Source: Euryodendron excelsum (Eukaryota > Streptophyta > Magnoliopsida > Ericales > Pentaphylacaceae). From it: a DNA stretch of 64,000 nucleotides. Location: assembly GCA_033060915.1 (NCBI GenBank), contig CM065377.1:37908183-37972182 (forward strand). The letters are read 5' to 3'. Under the pieces are notes generated by a model. The model made no database searches. It was not told the origin of the DNA and saw only the letters and a program-made list of their open reading frames with translations. Below are positions 11,665-22,812 of the stretch, piece after piece. Every line of letters begins with the position of its first letter. Within the stretch, counting starts at the first letter, position 1. The translations under genes and the position numbers were made by a program.

Positions 11665-12984
11665 CCTGAAAAGGTAAGCCATGGTAAGAGACGTTAACAT
11701 GCCATACGTGCAGTTTAAATAACAGTAAAATAAAATAAATAACTAACACAAACAAAACAAATTAAGGATTTCGAACAACAAATCAAAAACAAAATTTCTA
11801 CACATCTTGGTTTTCTAATTTTCAAATCACATCTCAAAGGTTCTCTGCCTTTTTCCTTCAAAAGGATTTTATTTCTAAAAACTTTTTCTAACCCGTTCCC
11901 TAATTTCTAAAAATTTCGGTAGAGTCCTGTTTAAAAATGGCCCCTACAACACCCATGACATCAACACACAATACAAAACGTGCACTTTCCAACATAACAA
12001 TCACATAACAACCGCACTCGCGCACATTTTTCAATTTTTCAAAATTTTCAAGACATGTTTTATTTTTCAAATAAATCAATGGTTTTCAAAAGTCTCCTGA
12101 AATTTTTCAAAATCACCTCAAATGTTTTCTAAAATATTCCAACATTTTTCCAAATTTCAAACTTTACAAATCCCATCAATTTCTTGAATTTTGTCTTTTT
12201 TCTAAGTATTTTCCTATTTTTCAAAAAATCAAAAATTCACTGAGTTTTCAAAAAATCACGAAACTTCATACGGTTGCTAAACATATTTTTCTAAGGCACA
12301 TTGCATAAAAAAGATAGCCAGAAAACCTAATGCCCAAGTCTGTGAGAACAAATTCCCTATTTCTGCAAAAAACCCCCTTCACATATTCACGTATAATCAC
12401 TCAAAGTCAATCAAACAACCATAAAAATGCAAAAACAACATCACCAAAGTGTTCAAAGCATATCAAAACATCAATTTTTACTATTCACATGATTCAAACG
12501 AAGTTCTACACATCCAAATCAGCAAAATTTGAAAACTCACTTTTGGAAGTTCTCCGGCAAAATCTTCTCTTCCAGTGACTTTTCCGGCAACGTGGTCTCC
12601 TTTCAGCAATCACCTGTGGTCTCCAAGAAGTGCTCCTTCAATGTCCAAGACCGATTCTTCGCAATGCCTCACAAATTTGCAAAAACTCTTCAAATCCCGT
12701 AAGCATTCGAACCATAATTTTCTACTTTTAACTCCAAACCTGGCCCCACTAGCAGAGGCGCCAGGCATTTTCTGCCAAAAAAGCCACTGCTAGTGGTGCC
12801 AATTGCAAATTTTGGACAGTTTTGCCCTTTTTCCCGCCAAAACTCGTTTTCGAAGGTCTTTTTGGCCTGTTATCTGTTTTCAACACCCATTGTCGAAAGA
12901 TTTCCAATGTCCGTCCCTCTGACTGCCTCGCAGTCAACATGGGACTCTTACTCTTATCGTTTTCTGTCTTTGACAAGCAAAGAC
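11665..12984. other. Region between aORF start and polypurine tract
   Basis: About 1.3 kb without a credible coding frame. 11690-12330 is AT-rich with TTTTTCAAA-type words. 12575-12990 is more complex and contains the two palindromes described separately. In minus orientation it would be the 5' flank of the aORF. Confidence 0.5.
12741..12801 (-). promoter_or_regulatory. Reverse copy of the U3 palindrome pair upstream of the aORF
   Basis: On the minus strand this reads TGGCACCACTAGCAGTGGC, a TTTTTTGGC spacer, then GCCTGGCGCCTCTGC and a CTAGTGGGGCCAGG arm. The LTR U3 at 880-950 has the same order: palindrome, A-rich GCCAAAAAAAATGGC spacer, then CCTGGCGCCACTCC. The copy lies about 1.1 kb before the aORF ATG and points toward it. 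No TATA box was found downstream, so promoter activity is inference. Confidence 0.4.
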
Positions 12985-13001
12985 AGAAAAAGAGGGGCAG
13001 C
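12985..13001 (+). other. Polypurine tract of the Tat-like element
   Basis: A purine run (GAAAAAGAGGGGCAG and neighbours) ends directly at the TGTAAGCACC start of the 3' LTR at 13002, the expected plus-strand primer position. Confidence 0.7.
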
Positions 13002-13201
13002 TGTAAGCACCCCATTTTTGATCGCTCAGCAATCTATGCTCCGTCCAGACTTGTTGTCAAGTCATTGTGGGCGTATTCCAATCGAAACCAACTTTCTAAG
13101 TCCAAATCCTGTTTGTCCATCGCTTCACTGGCCCACTAGGCCCAAATAGAGGCAAAATGACAGAAATGCCCTTAGGGACATTGTCCTTTCCTTTCCAACT
13201 C

Positions 13202-13410
13202 CAATCCCTCTCTCGAGACAGTTTATTCCTAGAGACAGTTCCAATCTAGGCACGTCTTTTCGAAGACGGTAAGTCCCCTTTCCAATCCCTCTCTCGAGAC
13301 AGTTTATTCCTCGAGACGGTCCCAATTCAGGCATGTCTTTTCGAAGACGGTAAGTCCCCTTTCCAATCCCTCTCTCGAGACAGTTTATTCCTCGAGACGG
13401 TTCCAATCAA
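13202..13410. repeat. 81-bp tandem array in the 3' LTR
   Basis: Roughly two and a half units of the 81-bp repeat described at 1-368; also open on the minus strand. Confidence 0.85.
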
Positions 13411-13446
13411 GGTCCCTTTGGTAACTTCCAGTGAATGCTATTTATA

Positions 13447-13917
13447 GTGTTCTCAACCTCCCTTTGTCTTTCCGGATCATTCCGAGTCAGTTCCGGCAAA
13501 CCCGGTGCAAAATGACCGTTTTGCCCCTAATGGGTTGGTCTCCTTTTTTAACCACACCGACTTTGGGTATCAAACCGGTAGCCTCCTAAGACTAATTTTT
13601 ATAGTGTTCTCAACCTCATTTTACCTTTTCGGATCATTCTGAGTCAATTTCGGCAAACCTGATGCAAAATGACCGTTTTGCCCTTAGTGGGCCGGTCTCC
13701 TTTTTTGACCACACCGGCTCTGGGTATCAAATTGGTAATCCTCTGTGATTACTTCTTATAGTATTCTCAACCTTCTTCTATCCTTCCAGATCATTCCGAG
13801 TCAGTTCTGACAAACTCGGTGTGAAATGACCGTTTTGCCCCTGGTGGGCCGGTCACCTTTTCTGACCACACCGGCTTTGGGTATCAAATCGAAAACCTTT
13901 GGGAATATTCTAAATAA
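13447..13917. repeat. Three-copy 157-bp tandem repeat in the 3' LTR
   Basis: Units start at GTGTTCTCAACC 13447, GTGTTCTCAACC 13604 and GTATTCTCAACC 13761. Each contains TCATTCCGAGTCA/TCATTCTGAGTCA, GACCGTTTTGCCC and a CACACCG block. The 5' LTR has a single copy (about 400-550). The solo LTR has about three more diverged copies (16190-16640). Confidence 0.8.
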
Positions 13918-15302
13918 TGTTTCCAAATCCCAAGTCTTCTTCTCGAACAGTCCGAGTCTGTCCCGGCAACTTTCTAACTCGATTGACCATTTTGCCCCTA
14001 ACGGCCCGGTCAACCCTTCCGACACATTATATCCTCACTTTTCAAGTCAAATACCTTCGGGACACTATTCTAAGTGTTCCTTCTCTTTTTCGGCCTTCCG
14101 GGTCATTCCTGGCCTTTTCAAATCATTTCCGGGCTTTCCGGAGTCACTCCTAGTGAAATCAGACTAAAAATTATGTGGTAGTCATTAGTACAGGCGCCCA
14201 AATCTAGTCAAAGATATGTTGCTTGCAGACCTTAAACATTTGCTAAATGGCTGGCGCCACTACAAGCCAAAAAAAATGGCCTGGCGCCACTCCTAGTGGC
14301 ACCAGTGTAAAGTTTGGCCCGGTGCCACTGCAACAGGCGCCACTGTTGTCCAACCTCTATAAATATAGAGCCTCTTCCAACGTGAAAAGGATCTGCAAAC
14401 TCAATCTAAAAATCATATAATTCGATATACAGAGCTCGAACACTCCAAAAACCCTAGCCTCCCTAGGTTTTCCAAACCCTAGCCACCATACACTAAACCC
14501 CAGCCTCCTATACACCCCCATACACTCATACACTAGCCTTCAACCCGTCTTTGAAGACTTGAAGAGCTGCAATCTAAAGCTTGAAGACAACTCTTGAAGA
14601 AAGAAGACGAAGATCAAGACGAAGACCGAAGATCAAAGATAAGCAAGGCATGCAAAATAAACAAGACATACGGTAGGCTCCCTATTTAAATTTTCGCACT
14701 TCCCCCCTCTCTCTTCTCTCTCCTAACCCACTTGGGTTTTCTCTATTTTAATCCCCCATCTCTTTCCCCCCCTTTCTTTGCATGCTTGAAACAAGGGGAT
14801 TCCCAGTCCATGTGTAGGATTGGGTTATTGGAGAGTCACCGTGTTGGGGGCTTTCTTCTAGTCTAACTAGAGACCACGTGGGTTCGGCCCCCTTGATTAC
14901 GTGGTGAAGCCTTAATCTTGTATGTTCACGACCCCAAAATTGCATTGTGCATATCATGATCTTGCATCTTCCAAAAACCGTTTTTAAAGTTGTTTTTCAA
15001 ATCGTTTTCAAAATTGTTTTCAAAATTGCATCAAAATCCCCTTTTCGAAAACTTGTTTTCAAAATCAGAATCCTAGGGTGATTCTAGCTTCTCTATGGCT
15101 AGGATTGCTTTAGGAAAGTGTTACATTTAAAGTGACTTTCATGGTCCATATTTTCAACCCTTGTTGTTTTCAAAACCGCTCTCCTAAAGGGGTTCTAGCC
15201 CTCTTATGGTTAGAATTGCTTTAGGAAATTAAGATGTTTTTATACCTTCTAAAAATTCTCTTTCCAAACCCCTCCTCGTAAAAATCTCTTTTCCAACATG
15301 CT

Positions 15303-18300
15303 TGTAAGCACCCCATTTTTGGCCGCTCGGCAGTTTATACTCGGTCCAGACTTGTTTTCAAGTCATTGTGGGCGTATTCAATCGAAATCAATTTTCTAAG
15401 TCCAAATCCCGTCTGTCCATCTCCTCGCGGGCCTACCAGGCCCAAATAGAGGCAAAATGACCAAAATGCCCTTAGGGGCATTGTTTCTTTCCAATTCCAA
15501 CTCCAACCCCTCTCTCGAGACAGTTTATTTTTCGAGACGGTTCCAATTCAGGCACGTCTTTTCGAAAACGGTAAGTCCCCTTTCCAATCCCTCTCTTGAG
15601 ACAGTTTATTCCTCGAGACAGTTCTAACTGAGACACGTCTTCTCGGAGATGGTAAGACCCCTTTCTAATCCTTTTCTTGGGACAGTTTATTCCTCGAGAC
15701 GGTTCCAACTCAGGCACGTCTTTTCGAAGACGGTAAGTCCCCTTTCCAATCCCACTCTTGAGACAGTTTATTCCTCGAGACGGTTCTAACTCAGGCACGT
15801 CTACTCGGAGACGGTAAGACCCCTTTCTAATCCCTTTCTTGAGATAGTTTATTCCTCGAGACGGTTCCAACTCAGGCACGTCTTTCGAAGACGGTAAGTC
15901 CCCTTTCCAATCCCACTCTCGAGACAGTTTATTCCTCGAGACGGTTCCAATTCAGGCACGTCTTTTTGGAGACGATAAGACCCCTTTCCAATCCCTCTCT
16001 CGAGATAGTTTATTCCTCGAGATGGTCCGAGTAGCGAAAATACTCGTAAATATCACAACTGTTAGAGTAGCGGAAATACTCACAAATAGGTCGATATAGG
16101 GAATTGCCAACAAACCCCTGTGTCACAACGACCGCTGTCAGAGTGGCGGAAACACTCAAAACCCAGGTCAACACCAGTGTCTATTAGCTCTCTTCAGTGA
16201 AAAATAACCAAACTGCCCCTTGGACTTTTTTTGTGACTTTCCGGTCAAGATGACCATTTTGCTCCTAGGCATCCGAATGCCCTAGGAACCACACCGGCTC
16301 TGAGTGTCAAACCGGTAATCTCCTGAGATTGCTTCTTATAGTATTCTCAGCCTTTCCTTTACCTTTTCGGATCATTCCGAGTCAGTTCCGACCAACCCAG
16401 TACAAAATGACCGTTTTGCCCCTAGTGGGCCGGTCTCCTTTTTTGACCACACCAGCTCTGGGTATCAAACCGGTAATCTCCTGAGACTACTTTTTATAGT
16501 GTTCTCAACCTCCCTTTAGCTTTCCAGATCATTCCGAGTCAGTTCCGGCAAACCCGGTGTGAAATAACCATTTTGCCCTTGGTGGGCCGATCACCTTTTC
16601 CGACCACACCGGCTTTGGGAATCAAATCGGCAACCTTTGGGAACATTCTTCCTGGACAGTCCAAGTCTGACCCAAGCAGTTTCCCAGTCCGATTGACCGT
16701 TTTGCCTCTAAAGGCCCGGTCAACCTTTCCGACCCCTCTTATCCTCATTTCTCAAGTCAAATATCTTTAGGACACTATTTTAAGTGTTCCTGCTCTTTTC
16801 TGGCATTCCGGGTCATTCCCGGCTCCTTCAAATCATTCTCGGAATTTTCGGAGTCACTCCTAGTGAAGCCAGGCTAAAAATTGCATGGTAGTCATTAGTA
16901 CAGACACCCAAATCTAGTCAAAGATACGTTGCTTGCCGACCTTAAATATTTCCTAAATGGCTGGCGCCACTAGTAGTGGTGCCAAGCCAAAAATTGGCCT
17001 GGCGCCACTCCTAGTGGTGCTAGTGTAAATTCTGGCCTGGCGCCACTGCAACAGGTGCCAGTGTTGTCCAACCTCTATAAATACAGAACCTCTTCCAATG
17101 TGAAAGGGATCTGCAAACTCAACTTAAAAATCATATAATTTGATATACAGAGCTCGAGCACCTCCTAAGCCCTAGCTTCCCTAGGTTTTCCAAACCCTAG
17201 CCACCATACCCTAAACCCTAGCCTCATATGCACTCATACACACCCCCATACACTCATACATTAACTTTCAACCCTCTTTCGAAGACTTGAAGAGTTGCAA
17301 TCTGAAGTTTGAAGTTTGAAGACGACTCTTGAAGATTGAAGACGAAGCTCAAGATGAAGATCGAAGAAAGCAAGGCGCGCAAAATAAACAAGATACAAAG
17401 TAGGTTCTCCATTTAAATTTCCGCACTTCCCCCTCTCTCTTCTCTCTCCTAGCCCACTTGGATTTTCTCTATTTTAATCCCCCATCTCTTCCCCCCCCCC
17501 TCTTTCTTTGCATGCTTGAAACAAGGGGATTCCCGGTCTATGTGTAGGATTAGACTATTGGAGAGTCACCTTGTCGGAGGCTTTCTTCTAGTCTAACCAG
17601 AGATGACGTGGGTTTGGCCACGACGTGGGTTCGGCCCCCTTAATTATGTGGTGAAGCCTTAACCTTGTATGTTCACGACCCCAAATTTGCATTGTGCATA
17701 TCATGATCCTGCATCTTCCAAAAACCGTTTTCAAAGTTGTCTTTAAAATCGTTTTCAAACTTGTTTTCAAAATTGCATCAAAATTCTTTTTTCAAAAACT
17801 TGTTTTCAAAATCACAATCCTAGGGTGATTCTAGCTTTTTCATGGCTAGGGTTGCTTTAGGAAAGTGTTACATTCAAAGTGACCAACATGGTCCATATTT
17901 TCAACTCTTGTTGTTTTCAAAACCGCTTTCCTAAAGTGGTTCAAGCCCTCTTACGGTTAGAATTGCTTTGGGAAAGTGAGATGTTTTTTACACCTTCCAA
18001 AAACTCTCTCTTCAAAAATCCCTTCTCCTAAAAATCTCTTTTTCAATATACTTTCCTAAAACTCTCCTTTCCAAAATTGTTTTCTAAAAACTCTTTTCAA
18101 AAATCTATTTTTTCAAAACTCCCTTTTTCAACTCCTTTCCAAAACGCTCTCTTCAAAGTCCACTTTCCAAAAACGTTCCCTAGGTCGCTTTCCTAGAAAA
18201 AATCTTTCCAAAAAAATCTTTCCAAAAACTCTCTTTTCAAAATCTCCCTTCTAGAAACTCCCCTCTAGGATTTCTCTTCTAAAAACCTTCGTTTCCAAAA

Positions 18301-20419
18301 ACGCACTGTCCAAAAAAAACTCTTTCCTTAGAGCCCAAATCAAACCCTAGAACTCACAATTAGGAAACCCTAATTTTCTTTCCAAAAACATGATTTTCAA
18401 ACTTTGCCCCAAACCTAGGTTTCCAAAACCTATTGTTTTCACATCCAAACTATACATGTTTCCAAAACCTATTTTCTACGTCGAAACTATAATTTTCCAA
18501 ATCTAGGGTTTCTAGAATCTCCTTTTCCAAATTCTTGCCAAATCCTATCTTCCCTTTAGGAAACCAAATCAAATATTCCCGTTTAGGAAACCAAATCCAA
18601 TCCTCCATTTTCGGAAACAAAATCCAACCTTTTCCTTTAGAAACCAAATCCAATCCCTTCCTAATCCAACTTTTTCCTAATTCAAATCCTTCCTAAACTT
18701 CCACTTTCCTAAATCTTAAGTTTCCAAAACTTGAACATAAAAATCTTTCCTAAATTTGAAAACTCAACTTTCAAATCTTTCCTAATTCAACTCCTTCCTA
18801 AACTTCTCCTTTCCTAAACCTTAAGTTTCCAAAACTTGACCATAAAAATCTTTCCTAAAATTCTAAAATTCAATCCTTTCCTAATTCTGCCATCTTTTCA
18901 AATCTTAAGTTTTCAAACCTAAGTTTTCAAACCTTTCCTAAATTCAAACCTTTCCTAATTTCAAGGTTTTCTAAAACTCAAACTCTAAAAAACTTTCTAA
19001 ATCTTAAACCTTCCTAAATCTTTCCAAATTCTGAGCTTTCTAAATTCAAAACTTTCTTAAGTTAAATCTTTCTAAATCCAAATCTTTCTAAATTCTAAAT
19101 TTTCCTAAAACTTCAACTCTTTCCAATTTCAAAACTTTCTAAACTCAAAACTTTCTTATTTTCAAAACTTCCTTGTTTTCTAAACTTTCCAATTTTCAAA
19201 ACTTCCCTACTTCAAAACATTCCAAATTCAAAACTTTCCTAAGTTGAAACATTCCGAATTCAAAACTTTCCTAAGTTGAAACATTCCAAATTCAAAACTT
19301 TCCTAAGTTGAAACTTTCTTAATTTAGAAACTTTCCTAATTCGAAATTTTCCTAAATCGGAACTTTCCTAATTCAAACATTTCCTAAATCTAATCTTTCC
19401 TAATCTCCTAAACCTTCCAAGTCGAGTCTTTCCTAAATCTCCTTCCTAAAGTCTAGGTTTCTTAAACCTCCATCTTTCCAAAATAAGTTTAAATCTCTCT
19501 TCCAAGTTCTATCTTTTCAAATCAAAATTCAATCTTTTCAATTCCAAAATTCTAAATTCCAATTTTCAATCTACTATTCAAAGTTCAATCTTTCAATCTT
19601 CCAATTCAATCTCCTTCTTCAAATTAACTCTTCTATTTTCAATCGGACTCCGGTCCAAACTACGACTGACCTGATTCCTCCAAAAGAATACGTAGGCAAC
19701 CCTCATGGGTGCGGTCACAATATTTTTCAAATCCCAAATTCCAATCTATTTTCAAAATTTCAATTTCAAATTTCTATTTTCAAATTTTCAAACTTTCCAA
19801 TTTCAATTCCATCTCTTCAAATCTATTTTCAAATCAATCTCTTTCCAAATCTGTTTTTCAATTCTCATTCCTTGCACTTGCATATCATGTATCATGTTTT
19901 TCTAAACATTGTTTTTCAGAGTGGATAGGATTGAACCATAGTCAATTGAAGACTCTTATAGGTGAATCTAGGGTAGATTGACATGTAGGTACCGAAAGGG
20001 TGGGGTAGGGTGATGGCTTAGTGCGTCTTCCCTACACGTAACCAACCTCCAAACCTAGGATCACTGATTTCGAAAGACCAAAAAGGAGTTATTTTTCAAA
20101 AAAGGCTAAATGTTTTCCAAAGGTTGCCAAACAATCAGTTTTTCTTAAAAACCCTTTCTTGAGGATGTTTTTCAAAATCGTTTTTCAAAAACCCTAAGTG
20201 TAATCTCTGGATTATTCTTAGTTTTTAGGTGACCTAACTCACCTTAATCAAGTTAGGTGGCGACTCCAAACTTTTTTCAGAAGCCCTTTATTCAAATTAG
20301 ATTTTCAATTCAAACCTAGTCGCACTCATTCTTCTAGGAGGGTGAGTTCTAGCGAAATAGTACAGCATTTTTTCCGCTTATGTGAGTATTCCTCAAGTGC
20401 GAAAAATCTGGGCGCGACA
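15303..20419 (+). mobile_element. Nested solo LTR of the Tat-like family
   Basis: A complete 5117-bp LTR from TGTAAGCACC to GGCGCGACA with no internal region, flanked by a perfect 5-bp duplication ATGCT (15298-15302 and 20420-20424). Removing it restores continuity with the 5' LTR at 1938. It carries about six and a half 81-bp units (15510-16027), diverged 157-bp units, palindromes at 16962-16984 and 17000-17022, and a TATA box at 17076-17083. Its sequence is clearly diverged from the host LTR, so it comes from another subfamily member reduced by LTR-LTR recombination. Confidence 0.92.
15510..16027. repeat. 81-bp tandem array in the nested solo LTR
   Basis: Six to seven units, alternating two variants (GAAGACGGTAAGTCCCC and CGGAGACGGTAAGACCCC). 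The minus strand is open for 135 codons (15879-15472), repeating a PELEPSRGINC-like motif every 27 residues. Confidence 0.85.
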
Positions 20420-22812
20420 ATGCTTTCCAAAAAGTTCCTCTTTTCAAAATTGTTTTCTAAAAACTCTTTCCAAAAATCTATTTTTCAAAACTCCTTTTTC
20501 AACTCCTTTCCAAAATGCTCTCCCCAAAATCCACTTTCCAAAAACGCTCCCTAAAAATCTTTCTAAAAACTCTCTTCCCAAAATCTTCCTTCTAGAAATT
20601 CCCCTCTAGGATTCCCTTCTAGAAAACCCTCGTTTCCAAAAACACACTTTCCAAAAACTCCTTTTCTTTAAAATCTTTTTCCAAAAAACTCTATCTTCAA
20701 ATTCACTTTTCAAAAACTCTTCCCTAGGATTCCCTTCTAGAAAACCTTCGTTTCCAAAAACGCACTTTCCAAAAATCCTCTTTCCTTAGAGCCCAAGTCA
20801 AGCCCTAGAATTCACAATTAGGAAATCATAATTTTCTTTCCAAAAACATGATTTTCAAACTTTGCCACAAACCTAGGTTTCTAAAATCTCTCGTTTTCTA
20901 CATCAAAACTATATATATTTCCAAAACTTATTTTCTATGTCGAAACTATAGTTTTCCAAACCTAGGGTTTCTAGAAACTTCCCTTTTCAAATCTTTGCCA
21001 AATCCAATTTTCTCTTTGGGAAACCAAATCCAATCTTCTCATTTACGAAACTAGATCCTGTCCTCCGTTTTTTGAAACAAAATCAAACTTTCTCTTTTAG
21101 AAACAAAATCCAATCCCTTCCTAATCCAAATCTTTCCTAATTCAACTCCTTCCTAATCTTCCACTTTCCTAAATCTTATGTTTCCAAAACTTGAATATAA
21201 ATATCTTTCATAAATTTTAAAACTCAATTTCCACATCCTTCCTAATTCCACCCTTTCCTAATTCCGTCCCTTTCCAAATCTTAACTCTCCTAACCTAAGT
21301 TTTCAAATCTTTCCTAAACTCAAACCTTTCCTAATCTCAAGATTTTCTAAAACTCTAAAACTTTCTAAAACCTAACTTTCTAGATTTCAAATCTTTCCAA
21401 ATCCAAAGCTTTCTAAACTCAAAACTTTCTTATTTTCAAAACTTGCTTGTTTTCTAAACTTTTCCACTTTCAAAACTTCCTAATTCCAAAACCTTTCCTA
21501 AAATGAAAATTTCCTAAAATGAAACTTTTCTTTTTCAAACATTTCTTAAAACAAAACTTTCTTAATTCAAAACTTTCCTAATTTCAAATCTTTCGTAAAA
21601 TGAAACTTTCCTAATTTCAAATCTTTCCTAAAATGAAATTTTCCTAATTTGAAAACTTTCCTAATTTCAAAACTTTCTTAATTTGAAACTTTCCTAAATC
21701 GGACATTTCCTAATTCAAACATTTCCTAAATCCAATCTTTCCTAATCTTAAGTCAAATCTTTCCTAAGTCTAGGTTTTCTAAAACCGAGTTTTCCAAAGT
21801 CCAGTCTTTTCAAATCTTTCAATCAAAGTTCAATCTCTCAACCCTCCAATTCCAATTTCCAATTCAATCTCTTTCTTCCAAATCAATCTCTTTTCAATCG
21901 GACTCTTGTCCGAACTACGACTGACTTGATTCCCCCAAAGGGATACGTAGGCAACCTTCATAGGTGTGGTCACAACACTTTTCAAACTTTTAACTCCACC
22001 CTCATGCGTGCGGTTACAACATTTTTCAAATTTCAAATTCCACAACATTTTTCAAATCTCAAATTCCACAACATGTTTCAATTTCTATTTCTACAATTTC
22101 TTTCCAATCTCCAATTTCATATCTATTCCAATTTTCAATTCCAAAAATCCATTTTCGAATCTCAATTTCCAAATTCTAAAACTTTCCAATTTCAATTCCA
22201 TCTCTTCAAATTTATTTTCAAATCAAATCAATTTATTTCCAAATCTATTTTCCAACTTCTTTTTCTTGCACTTGCATCATGCATCATGATAGATTTTAAA
22301 CATTGGTTTTCAAAGTGAATAGGATTGACCATTAGTTAGTTGAAGACTCTCATAGGTGAATCTAGGGTAGATTGACATGTAGGTACCGAAATGGCGGGGT
22401 AGGGTGATGGCTTAGTGCGTCTTCCCTACACGTAACCAACCTCCGAACCTAGATCACTGTTTTCAAAGACCAAAATGGAGTTATTTTTCAAAAAGGGCTA
22501 AATATTTTTCAAAAGTTGCCAAACAACCTATTTTCTCAAAAACCCTCTCTTGAGGTGATATTTTCAAAATTGTTTTTCCATCAACCCTAAGTGTAGTATT
22601 CGGATTATTCTTAGTTTTTAGGTGACCTAACTCATCTTAATCAAGTTAGGTGGCGACTTCAAATCTTTTCTAAAAAGCCCTTTATTCAAATTTATTTTCA
22701 ATTCAAACTTAGTCGCACTCATTTTTCTAGGAAGGTGAGTTCTAACGAGAGAGTACAATGTTTTTCCCGCTTGTGCGAATATTCCTCGAGTGCGAAAAAT
22801 CTGGGCGCGATA

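Larger units (their letters stand above)
1..22812 (+). mobile_element. Tat/Ogre-like Ty3/gypsy element, gag-only, with antisense PMD-like ORF
   Basis: A single LTR retrotransposon whose 5' LTR begins left of the window. Order seen: 5' LTR (to 4265), tRNA-Arg type primer binding site (4268), leader, decayed gag (5835-7836), non-coding stretch, antisense two-exon ORF (11664-9839), polypurine tract (to 13001), 3' LTR (13002-22812, split by a nested solo LTR). LTRs start TGTAAGCACC and end GGCGCGACA; the right end reads GGCGCGATA. After subtracting the insertion the 3' LTR is about 4.69 kb. Very long LTRs, this primer site and an antisense ORF near the 3' LTR fit the Tat lineage (Ogre, Grande, Retand relatives). 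No RT, RNase H, integrase or protease motif is visible, so the element would depend on enzymes from relatives, like the gag-only TR-GAG class. The left target duplication lies outside the window. Confidence 0.85.
13002..22812 (+). repeat. 3' LTR of the Tat-like element, split by a nested solo LTR
   Basis: Left part 13002-15302, right part 20420-22812, joined through the target duplication ATGCT. Without the insertion it is about 4.69 kb. It matches the 5' LTR throughout but differs in repeat content: three 157-bp units instead of one, fewer visible 81-bp units, and extra segments near 21605-21650 and 22535-22565. TATA box at 14358-14365. The terminal CA is mutated to TA at 22811-22812. Confidence 0.85.

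Noticed and set aside
12330..13149. Several plus- and minus-strand frames around the PPT
   Set aside because: They cross the PPT/LTR junction or low-complexity DNA and have no recognisable domain.
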